Shown here one piece after another: positions 15,581-21,329 of a stretch of 21,329 bases of DNA. Under the pieces are notes generated by a model that saw only the letters and a list, made by a program, of their open reading frames with translations, was not told the origin of the DNA and made no database searches. Where the stretch lies: assembly GCA_029933365.1 (NCBI GenBank), contig JAOZOH010000048.1, positions 1-21,329 of the forward strand, written 5' to 3'. Source of the stretch: Desulfuromusa sp. GTDB taxonomy: Bacteria; Desulfobacterota; Desulfuromonadia; Desulfuromonadales; Geopsychrobacteraceae. Every line of letters begins with the position of its first letter. Within the stretch, counting starts at the first letter, position 1. The position numbers and the translations under genes are program-made.

Positions 15581-15581
15581 A

Positions 15582-16400
15582 ATGGCCAAAACAGTCAAAG
15601 CGATTGTGATAGCCGGCAATGGTACCAATTGTGAACGTGAAGTTGCTCACGCTTGCCGTTTAGCTGGTGCTGCTGTGGATATTGTGCATATCGCAGAATT
15701 ACTCGCCGGGCGGGTTAACCTGAATAGCTACCATTTTCTCAATCTGGCCGGTGGGTTTCTTGATGGCGATGATCTTGGCAGCGCCAAAGCCGGGGCAAAT
15801 CGTCTACTGCATGCCAAAGTGGTCGATCACACAGCTACCTTAGCTGAACAACTGAAAGAGTTTATTGCTGCCGGAAAATTGGTGATGGGGGTGTGTAATG
15901 GTTTTCAGTTGTTGGTTAAAATGGGTTTGTTACCAGCGATTGATGGAGATTTTCAGCAGACCTGCACCCTGACTAATAACGAACAGGGACGGTTCGAAAA
16001 CCGCTGGTGTTGGCTGAAAATTGACCCCGAATCTCCCTGCGTTTATACCCGGGGATTGAACGGTATTTATCTTCCTGTACGCCACGGTGAAGGGAAGTTT
16101 GTTACCGATAGCCCTGAGACCTTGCAACAATTGGAAGATCTCCATTTGACAGTGATGAAGTATGCGGATCGTGATCTTCATCCTACCATGGAGTTCCCGG
16201 AAAACCCTAACGGTAGTCAGAATTCTATTGCCGGAATCTGTGATCAGAGCGGGCGTCTGTTTGGCCTGATGCCACATCCTGAGGCTTACACCCATCGGAC
16301 TCATCATCCCCGCTGGACCCGGGAACCATTACCTGAAGAGGGGATGGGGTTATTGTTGTATCGGAATGCGGTACGCTTCATCCAAACGAACTATCTATAG
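15582..16400 (+). CDS. purQ: FGAM synthase glutaminase subunit PurQ
   Basis: PurQ hydrolyses glutamine and passes ammonia to PurL. The 272-residue protein is a class I (triad) glutamine amidotransferase: nucleophile Cys105 in GVCNGFQLL and His232/Glu234 in LMPHPEAY. The N-terminal AIVIAGNGTNCEREVAHA and LAGGFLDGDDLGSAKAGA match PurQ. It is longer than Bacillus PurQ (about 227 residues) and resembles the glutaminase end of the large enzyme, fitting the long PurL beside it. Its ribosome-binding GGGAG lies within the last codons of purL and the ATG follows one base after the purL stop, so the two are translationally coupled. Confidence 0.95.
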   Translation: MAKTVKAIVIAGNGTNCEREVAHACRLAGAAVDIVHIAELLAGRVNLNSYHFLNLAGGFLDGDDLGSAKAGANRLLHAKVVDHTATLAEQLKEFIAAGKLVMGVCNGFQLLVKMGLLPAIDGDFQQTCTLTNNEQGRFENRWCWLKIDPESPCVYTRGLNGIYLPVRHGEGKFVTDSPETLQQLEDLHLTVMKYADRDLHPTMEFPENPNGSQNSIAGICDQSGRLFGLMPHPEAYTHRTHHPRWTREPLPEEGMGLLLYRNAVRFIQTNYL

Positions 16401-16402
16401 GT

Positions 16403-16448
16403 GTTTAGGTTGAAGGCTGTAGGTCTACCTAATAGCCTTCAGCCTAAC
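16403..16448. repeat. Hairpin-forming inverted repeat between purQ and purF
   Basis: GTTTAGGTTGAAGGCT and AGCCTTCAGCCTAAC form a 15-16 base stem with one T/C difference tolerated as a G-U pair, around a middle section containing AGGTCTACCT. No T run follows, so it is not a standard terminator. It begins three bases after the purQ stop and ends about 45 bases before purF. Confidence 0.7.
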
Positions 16449-16494
16449 AACCTGAACTTGCTATAAATATTGACTTAAGGAGTCATTGATATTC

Positions 16495-17904
16495 ATGTTT
16501 GACAAATTTCATGATGAATGTGGTGTGTTCGGTGTTTTCGGCCATCCCGAAGCGGCCAATCTGACTTATCTGGGGCTCTATGCCCTGCAACATCGCGGCC
16601 AGGAAAGTTGCGGTATTGTCGCTTCAGATGGGGTGCAGCTTAAGGCTCACCTTGGTATGGGGCTGGTTGCTGATGTTTTTAAAAGGGATGATGTCTTTGA
16701 CAAATTGCCGGGGCGTTCTGCAATCGGTCATGTCCGTTATTCGACTGCTGGTGGCAATGATATGAAAAACTGTCAGCCGATCATGGTCGATTATTCGCGA
16801 GGTAGTATTGCTGTCGCCCACAATGGCAATCTGGTTAACGCTCCAGAGCTGCGCAACGTTCTTGAAAAGAGTGGTTCTATCTTTTCTACCACCGCCGATA
16901 CTGAAACGATTATACACCTGATTGCTCGGTCTCAATCTGATTCCTTGGTCGAACGGGTCTGCGAGTCTCTACAGCAGGTCAAGGGGGCTTATAGCCTGGC
17001 CTTTTTGACTGAAACACGGATGATTGCAGTGCGTGATCCAAGTGGATTTCGCCCCTTGAGTCTTGGTAAACTTGATGGAACTTTTGTGGTTTCCTCAGAA
17101 TCCTGTGCTTTTGATCTGATTGAAGCCGAATATATTCGAGAAATTGAACCGGGTGAAATGATTGTTATCGATAAAAAAGGGATGAAATCTTACTTTCCCT
17201 TTAAAGAAAAGGTACGCAATACTCCCTGCATCTTCGAATATATCTATTTTGCCCGTCCTGACAGTCGTATTTTTAATCGAATGGTTTACTCGGTACGAAA
17301 AGAGTTTGGTCGCCAACTGGCACGCCAGTATCCTGTCGATGCTGACCTGGTTATTGCGGTTCCAGATTCAGGCATGCCTGCTGCGATGGGGTACGCCGAA
17401 GAGGCAGGGCTACCATTTGAGTTGGGTCTGATTCGTAACCATTATGTCGGACGAACCTTTATTGAGCCACAACAGGCAATCCGCCATTTCGGAGTCAAGC
17501 TAAAACTTAACCCGGTGCGCGATATTCTCGAAGGAAAACGGGTCGTGGTCGTTGATGATTCGATAGTACGTGGGACCACCTCTCGAAAAATTGTAAAAAT
17601 GATTCGCAATGCCGGTGCCAAAGAGATCCATGTGCGGATTTCCAGCCCACCGACCAGCTATCCTTGTTTCTACGGTATTGATACCCCGTCCCGCAAGGAA
17701 CTGATCTCCGCTTCACATAGTCTTGAAGAAATCACTCGCTATGTGACTGCGGATAGCCTCTGTTATCTTAATCTGGATGGGTTGCATGCAGCTCTGAAGC
17801 AGTTTGGTGATCATAAGTTGGATTTTTGTGATGCTTGTTTTAGTGGTGATTATCCAGTTAAGTTTCCACGTTTGACAGATAGTAATCAATTGGGACTTTT
17901 TTGA
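16495..17904 (+). CDS. purF: Amidophosphoribosyltransferase, iron-sulfur type
   Basis: PurF makes phosphoribosylamine from PRPP and glutamine, the committed first step of purine synthesis. The 469-residue protein begins MFDKFHDECGVFG; removal of the short propeptide would expose Cys9 as the N-terminal glutaminase nucleophile, as in the Bacillus enzyme. Cys245, Cys391, Cys445 and Cys448 match the spacing of the four ligands of the oxygen-labile [4Fe-4S] cluster of that class, absent from the E. coli enzyme. The PRPP loop is VVVVDDSIVRGTTSRK. I chose the ATG 12 bases after AAGGAG over an in-frame TTG three codons earlier, whose spacing of three bases is too short. It lies 94 bases beyond purQ, across a hairpin. 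Confidence 0.97.
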   Translation: MFDKFHDECGVFGVFGHPEAANLTYLGLYALQHRGQESCGIVASDGVQLKAHLGMGLVADVFKRDDVFDKLPGRSAIGHVRYSTAGGNDMKNCQPIMVDYSRGSIAVAHNGNLVNAPELRNVLEKSGSIFSTTADTETIIHLIARSQSDSLVERVCESLQQVKGAYSLAFLTETRMIAVRDPSGFRPLSLGKLDGTFVVSSESCAFDLIEAEYIREIEPGEMIVIDKKGMKSYFPFKEKVRNTPCIFEYIYFARPDSRIFNRMVYSVRKEFGRQLARQYPVDADLVIAVPDSGMPAAMGYAEEAGLPFELGLIRNHYVGRTFIEPQQAIRHFGVKLKLNPVRDILEGKRVVVVDDSIVRGTTSRKIVKMIRNAGAKEIHVRISSPPTSYPCFYGIDTPSRKELISASHSLEEITRYVTADSLCYLNLDGLHAALKQFGDHKLDFCDACFSGDYPVKFPRLTDSNQLGLF

Positions 17905-17963
17905 TATATACAAACCTGTTATGTACGAATGGTGCCAGTTTAAGAGTAGATAACAGCAAAACA

Positions 17964-18072
17964 GGGACTGTCCCCGCACGGGGGCTGTCCCAGGCTTTTG
18001 CAACGCGAACCACCGCAGTTTCATAGCCTGTAAATACCTGGGACAGCCCCCGATAAGACTGGGGACAGTCCC
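17964..18072. repeat. REPIN-like doublet of GC-rich palindromes
   Basis: Two palindromic units in opposite orientation (GGGACTGTCCCC gcac GGGGGCTGTCCCAGG, and CCTGGGACAGCCCCCG...GGGGACAGTCCC) are separated by about 40 bases, so the doublet can fold into one long hairpin or two small ones. The left unit and its flank are the inverse copy of the singlet between pgk and gap. This doublet layout is the definition of a REPIN. The units are typical of sequences moved by REP-associated tyrosine transposases; no such gene is in the window. The doublet fills most of the 231-base gap between purF and pyrE. Confidence 0.8.
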
Positions 18073-18135
18073 GTATTTACTCGATATATCAATATGTTAA
18101 CGATAGATACTTAAAGTAACTTCAAGGAGAACAAA

Positions 18136-18687
18136 ATGAGTATTAAAGATGAACTAAAGACTATTATTTGTGAGTTGTCCTATGAAGAACGTGAAGTGAC
18201 ATTGGCTTCGGGGCGTAAAAGTAATTTTTATTTTGATGGAAAACAGACAACATTACACGCTCGTGGTGGATTGCTGGTGGGTCAGGCTTTCTGGGAAGAA
18301 GTAAAAACGTTTGGCCAGACGATTGATGGTGTTGGTGGCTTGACCCTTGGAGCAGATCCAATTGCTACCGCAACGTCAATTGCTGCACAACTAGAGGGTG
18401 TCAATGTTCATGCCTTTATTATCCGTAAGGAACCAAAGGGGCATGGGACCGGTCAATGGCTGGAGGGGCGGAAAAACCTGCCACCTGGTTCCAAAGTTGT
18501 TATTGTTGAAGATGTCACCACAACGGGTGGTTCCTCAATGAAAGCGGTTGAACGGGCAGAAGAAGAGGGGCTTGAGGTGGTAGGAATTGTCACTTTGGTG
18601 GATCGTGAAGAGGGGGCACGAGCAGCTATTGAGGGGGCAGGGCGAATCCTCCGGGCTGTGTTTACCAAATCTGAAGTTGTTGATTAA
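18136..18687 (+). CDS. pyrE: Orotate phosphoribosyltransferase
   Basis: PyrE joins orotate and PRPP to give OMP in pyrimidine synthesis. The 183-residue product has the family pattern: LASGRKSNFYFDGKQTTL (24-41, substrate strand), LTLGADPIATATSIAA (69-84), the catalytic loop IIRKEPKGHGTGQW (lysines 97 and 100 region) and the PRPP-binding VVIVEDVTTTGGSSMKAVE (121-139). AAGGAG lies seven bases before the ATG. It stands apart from purF by the REPIN-like doublet and is convergent with the chorismate mutase pair, so it is probably a single-gene unit. Length and motifs are complete. Confidence 0.95.
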   Translation: MSIKDELKTIICELSYEEREVTLASGRKSNFYFDGKQTTLHARGGLLVGQAFWEEVKTFGQTIDGVGGLTLGADPIATATSIAAQLEGVNVHAFIIRKEPKGHGTGQWLEGRKNLPPGSKVVIVEDVTTTGGSSMKAVERAEEEGLEVVGIVTLVDREEGARAAIEGAGRILRAVFTKSEVVD

Positions 18688-18703
18688 GAAAAAGACAGAG
18701 TGC

Positions 18704-18727
18704 GTAGGGTGGTTATAGCCACCCTAC
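18704..18727. terminator. Hairpin between convergent pyrE and aroQ-side genes
   Basis: GTAGGGTGG and CCACCCTAC form a perfect nine-base stem around TTATAG (the sequence is nearly symmetric). There is no T run directly after it on either strand; on the minus strand TCTTTTTCTT appears about ten bases further. It probably serves both genes, but weakly. Confidence 0.5.
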
Positions 18728-18730
18728 AGC

Positions 18731-18940
18731 TTATTCATCGTCAGGGATCTGGTAAAAATCTAGAACTCCGGAAATTCTCTTGAGCACTTTGCAATCGATA
18801 TTGCTGGTATCACCAACAACTCCGAGGATTATCCGATCGGCTCCGGTGGATTGATGAAAATCGCAGTCCTGCTCAACCAGAAATTGTTTGACCTGTTCCA
18901 GATCGGTCTCGGTTGCTTTTCTTTTCATAATAACCAGCAT
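18731..18940 (-). CDS. Stand-alone DAHP-synthase N-terminal ferredoxin-like regulatory domain
   Basis: The 69-residue product (MLVIMKRKATETDLEQVKQF, then GADRIILGVVGDTSNID, ending VLDFYQIPDDE) matches the beta-alpha-beta ferredoxin-like domain that normally forms the first ~70 residues of type I-beta DAHP synthases, before the catalytic barrel. Here the frame stops where the barrel would begin, and no remnant of the barrel follows before the hairpin and the convergent pyrE. In the fused enzymes this domain mediates feedback inhibition by aromatic amino acids. The gene starts one base after the chorismate mutase stop with AAAGGA about ten bases before the ATG, so both are co-translated. Function as a separate regulator is inferred. 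Longer frame starts inside aroQ are less likely. Confidence 0.7.
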   Translation of the reverse strand: MLVIMKRKATETDLEQVKQFLVEQDCDFHQSTGADRIILGVVGDTSNIDCKVLKRISGVLDFYQIPDDE

Positions 18941-18941
18941 T

Positions 18942-19217
18942 TTAACAATTTCCTTTCGTGTGCGTCCGTTCCAGGCTCCGGCTTTCATCAATCACTCGCT
19001 CAAATAACCGAATGATCGCGGAATTATCCAGAGGGCCGTGATTCTCTTTCTGAATCCGTTCAAAAATTAACTTTTCCCGTTTTGGGTCATAAATTGGTAA
19101 ATCAAGTTGCTTCTTTACCTCACCAATAGTCAGTGCCAAGGCTGCTCGTTCATTGAATATACGCAGCAAGTCATCGTCAAGCTGATTGATTTTTAGCCGG
19201 ATTGTGTCAATATCCAA
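18942..19217 (-). CDS. aroQ: Chorismate mutase, AroQ class
   Basis: It converts chorismate to prephenate, the branch point to phenylalanine and tyrosine. The 91-residue all-helical protein is of typical single-domain length (aroQ here means the chorismate mutase class, not dehydroquinase). Expected active-site positions are present: Arg7 in IRLKINQLDDDLL, Arg24 in NERAALA, Lys35/36 in GEVKK, Arg47 and Glu48 in YDPKREKLIFERI. The position of Gln88 in the E. coli enzyme appears to be Glu83 here (ESRSLE), as in the yeast enzyme. The start codon is TTG with AAAGGA about seven bases upstream. It lies about 200 bases beyond nadB and directly before the DAHP-synthase-like domain. Confidence 0.88.
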   Translation of the reverse strand: MDIDTIRLKINQLDDDLLRIFNERAALALTIGEVKKQLDLPIYDPKREKLIFERIQKENHGPLDNSAIIRLFERVIDESRSLERTHTKGNC

Positions 19218-19230
19218 AATAATATCCTTT

Positions 19231-19299
19231 GATGGCGTCGCAAAAAAATATCCGATCTATGGTGTTGCAGTATTTTTTCAAGATCTTGATATACATACG
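19231..19299 (+). repeat. Half copy of the GATGGCGTCGC element (copy C)
   Basis: It begins GATGGCGTCGCAAAAA and continues with GGTGTTGCAG and TTTTTTCAAGATCTTGA. The same order with few changes is found, inverted, at the right side of nadB (21171-21239). This copy stops at what is the centre of the hairpin in the other copy. It lies 14 bases upstream of the aroQ start codon, which is on the other strand. Confidence 0.75.
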
Positions 19300-19302
19300 T
19301 TT

Positions 19303-19407
19303 CCTTCTCCCTGAGGGAGAAGGTGCCCAGTAGGGCGGATGAGGGGGCTGTGTGGTTTCCCTCACCCGACGCTTCGCGCCACACCCTCTCCCGGAGGGAG
19401 AAGGGAG
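19303..19407. repeat. Palindromic intergenic element with CCTTCTCCC/GGGAGAAGG ends
   Basis: It carries two near-identical palindromes at the ends (CCTTCTCCC tga GGGAGAAGG and CCCTCTCCC gga GGGAGAAGGG), with internal GCCCagtaGGGC and GAGGG...CCCTC pairs between. This layout is a widespread non-coding repeat that often yields false open frames. It abuts the end of nadB, so transcripts from nadB would carry it as a structured 3' region. On the plus strand the right palindrome is followed by TTTTT. Confidence 0.8.
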
Positions 19408-19420
19408 TTTTTCAGGACTT

Positions 19421-21034
19421 TTACTCTTTACCTGTATATCTGGCACCTGAAATTACCGTGGCGTGTTGAAAATTATCATCATCCCGTTCGGGATAATCAA
19501 TCGTGTAATGTAATCCCCGGCTTTCATGGCGGGACAGGGCACTTTGAACAATCAATTTAGCGACTGTGGTAATGTTGCGCAGCTCAATTAAATCCGAGGT
19601 CAGCAGAAAATCCCAGTAATACTCATCAATCTCCTTCTGAATTAACAAGATTCGATTCATGGCACGCTGTAGACGTTTGTTGGAGCGAACAATGCCGACA
19701 TAATTCCACATGCTGCGGCGAATTTCGTCCCAGTTATGGGCAACGATAACTTCCTCATCGCTGTCGGTTGCATTACCACAATCCCAGTGGGGGACGGATA
19801 CCTTCTGAGGAATTTGTTCTCCAAGACGTGATAAGGAAATATCAGCAGCTTTTTTAGCAAACACAATCCCTTCAAGAAGACTGTTGCTGGCCAGACGGTT
19901 GGCACCATGAAGTCCGGTACAGGCGACTTCACCAATAGCAAACAGATTGTGTATATTGGTTTCCCCATTCTTGTCTGCACATAATCCACCACAGAGATAA
20001 TGGGTAGCTGGAACCACCGGGATAGGTTCTTTGGTCATGTCGATACCGAAACTCAGGCAGGTTTCGTTGATCATGGGAAAATGTTCTTTGATAAAATCGG
20101 CACCTTTGTGGGTGATATCCAAAAACACACAGTCGGCTCCAGATTTTTTCATTTCACTGTCGATGGCTCTGGCAACAATATCCCGTGGCGCCAAATCCTT
20201 CAGCTCGTGGTAGTCGGGCATAAAAGCATAACCATCACCACGCTTCAGAATCCCCCCTTCTCCACGAACTGCTTCTGAAATCAAAAATGATTTGGCATGC
20301 GGATGATAAAGGGTGGTGGGGTGAAACTGCATGAATTCCATATTGGCAACATCAGCTCCGGCACGCCAACCGATAGCCACCCCGTCACCTGTCGCAATAT
20401 CAGGATTACAAGTAAATAAATAAACCTTGCCCGCTCCACCGGTTGCCAGAACTGTAAATTGGGCCCCGAAGGTCATGACCTGTTTACTTTTTTTATTGAG
20501 AACATAGGCACCTAGACAACGGTTCTTCTCAGAATTTTTCTGTAAAACTTTATTTTCGGTGATGAGATCGACCGCAATATGGTGCTGGTAGAGGGTGATA
20601 TTTGGATGCTGAAGGGCTGCTTCGACCAATGCCCGTTCAATTTCGCGGCCGGTGGCGTCTTTGGCATGGAGAATGCGTCGATAGCTATGTCCACCTTCAC
20701 GCGTCAGATCATAAAGATTATCTGCTTTACGGCTGAATTTTACCCCCCAGTCAATCAAATCATGAATGGCTTGCGGTCCAGCCTGAACGACCAGATCAAC
20801 AATCTCAGGATCAGAAAGATAGGCACCAGCAACCATTGTGTCTTTGGCATGGGAAGCAAAACTATCTTCATCTGAAAAAACCGTTGCAATTCCGCCCTGG
20901 GCTAACTGGGTGGCTGTAACGTCAATATCACGCTTGGTCACTAACGCGACAGTTCCTTGGTCAGCAACTTTCAAGGCATAGGAAAGCCCCGCAATTCCGG
21001 TTCCAATGATCAGAAAATCTGTTGTTACTTGCAT
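19421..21034 (-). CDS. nadB: L-aspartate oxidase
   Basis: NadB oxidises aspartate to iminoaspartate, the first step of de novo NAD synthesis; with fumarate as acceptor it works without oxygen. The 537-residue flavoprotein has the FAD-binding LIIGTGIAGLSYAL (8-21), TKRDIDVTATQLAQGGIA (33-50), the family signature GGHSYRRILHAKDATGREI, EFMQFHPTTLYHP, SEAVRGEGGIL, HYLCGG and GLHGANRLASNSLLEG near the flavin. A C-terminal helical domain with RRSMWNYVGIVRSNKRL follows. Length is normal and the reading frame is intact. AAGGG lies about eleven bases before the ATG. nadA and nadC are not in the window. Its promoter and leader involve a repeat element (see 21122-21268). Confidence 0.97.
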   Translation of the reverse strand: MQVTTDFLIIGTGIAGLSYALKVADQGTVALVTKRDIDVTATQLAQGGIATVFSDEDSFASHAKDTMVAGAYLSDPEIVDLVVQAGPQAIHDLIDWGVKFSRKADNLYDLTREGGHSYRRILHAKDATGREIERALVEAALQHPNITLYQHHIAVDLITENKVLQKNSEKNRCLGAYVLNKKSKQVMTFGAQFTVLATGGAGKVYLFTCNPDIATGDGVAIGWRAGADVANMEFMQFHPTTLYHPHAKSFLISEAVRGEGGILKRGDGYAFMPDYHELKDLAPRDIVARAIDSEMKKSGADCVFLDITHKGADFIKEHFPMINETCLSFGIDMTKEPIPVVPATHYLCGGLCADKNGETNIHNLFAIGEVACTGLHGANRLASNSLLEGIVFAKKAADISLSRLGEQIPQKVSVPHWDCGNATDSDEEVIVAHNWDEIRRSMWNYVGIVRSNKRLQRAMNRILLIQKEIDEYYWDFLLTSDLIELRNITTVAKLIVQSALSRHESRGLHYTIDYPERDDDNFQHATVISGARYTGKE

Positions 21035-21121
21035 AAATAGTATCTATCCCTTGAACCCCATAATTTCATTGATGTGAGCAGCAACTTATAATGCGCTCGC
21101 AAAAATAAAACAGGGGGCTAA

Positions 21122-21239
21122 GCAAAAATTTTGTCCCACAAGGCGTAGTGGTTTTTCAAGGACGAAGGCATACATAAAGTATGTCAAGGTCTTGAAAAAA
21201 AGCTGCAACACCGTGGGACGGACTTTTTGCGACGCCATC
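21122..21239 (-). repeat. Full hairpin copy of the GATGGCGTCGC element (copy D), nadB leader
   Basis: Read on the minus strand it begins GATGGCGTCGCAAAAAGTCC and folds back on itself: arms at 21213-21230 and 21122-21139 match at 15 of 18 bases, an inner T-rich pair (TTTCAAGAC/GTCCTTGAAA) follows, and GACATAC/GTATGC closes a five-base loop. No plausible protein is encoded. It is the inverse partner of the half copy at 19231-19299 and lies wholly within the predicted nadB leader. Confidence 0.75.
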
Positions 21240-21268
21240 ATTATTAATCCCAGTATTAGTGTTGTCAA
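21240..21268 (-). promoter_or_regulatory. Promoter of nadB
   Basis: On the minus strand a perfect TTGACA is followed after exactly 17 bases by AATAAT (one mismatch to TATAAT). The -10 ends one base before the repeat element, so transcription should begin inside GATGGCG and give a leader of about 200 bases. The outermost 60 bases of the window beyond it hold nothing that I can identify. Confidence 0.75.
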
Positions 21269-21329
21269 GCGTTTCACAGGGTGAATTCGTCCTTACCTGC
21301 AAATCCAGTTACGCTGCCTATCTAATCTT

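Noticed and set aside
19193..19560. Open frames rich in PSPSGRG/REASGEG-type peptides
   Set aside because: They are translations of the palindromic CTTCTCCC element, a known source of false genes.
19231..21239. Composite transposon carrying nadB
   Set aside because: No transposase and no clear target duplication outside the repeats, and nadB is a core gene; kept only as a finding about repeat placement.
21086..21277. 63-codon minus-strand frame upstream of nadB
   Set aside because: It runs across the hairpin element and the nadB promoter; no ribosome-binding site or domain.

Overview
The window reads as ordinary chromosomal DNA of an anaerobic or facultative deltaproteobacterium, most likely from the Desulfuromonadales (Geobacter/Pelobacter/Desulfuromonas group). 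The assignment is an inference. It rests on a PrsK/PrsR-type two-component pair of the PEP-CTERM/exosortase world, a large one-chain PurL with a PurS-like N-terminus, an iron-sulfur type PurF, and the kinds of intergenic palindromic repeats present. No tRNA, rRNA, CRISPR array, prophage or intact insertion sequence was seen.

Layout. (1) 1-994: a toxin-antitoxin patch on the minus strand, with the start of one antitoxin cut by the window edge and a complete RHH antitoxin/MazF-like toxin pair with its own promoter. (2) 1221-1580: a small secreted ComEA-like helix-hairpin-helix protein and its terminator. (3) 1611-6928: a membrane histidine kinase (PrsK-like) and sigma54-type response regulator (PrsR-like), then a convergent fibronectin-type-III surface protein with an odd internal membrane/lipobox segment, then a divergent Crp/Fnr-family regulator. 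(4) 6925-7966: a doubtful small ORF, a promoter with a perfect palindrome, and an orphan OmpR-family response regulator. (5) 8033-11396, minus strand: gap, pgk and tpiA, consecutive steps of lower glycolysis/gluconeogenesis. (6) 11777-17904, plus strand: a YycJ-like metallo-hydrolase, purL, purQ and purF (purine synthesis). (7) 18136-18687: pyrE (pyrimidine synthesis). (8) 18731-21034, minus strand: nadB (NAD synthesis), a small chorismate mutase, and a free-standing copy of the small N-terminal domain normally fused to DAHP synthase.

The gaps between the housekeeping genes are rich in small palindromic or inverted-repeat elements: a REP singlet and a REPIN-like doublet of the same family 7.6 kb apart, a MITE-like element, a hairpin between purQ and purF, a paired repeat between pgk and tpiA, and two copies of another element in inverted orientation around nadB. 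The nadB promoter sits exactly at the edge of one of them.

The most unusual points are the stand-alone DAHP-synthase-like regulatory domain beside chorismate mutase, the fibronectin protein with a sorting-signal-like and lipobox-like insert inside one fold, and the way repeats form the leaders and spacers of operons. All functional calls are from reading the sequence, and no database search was run.
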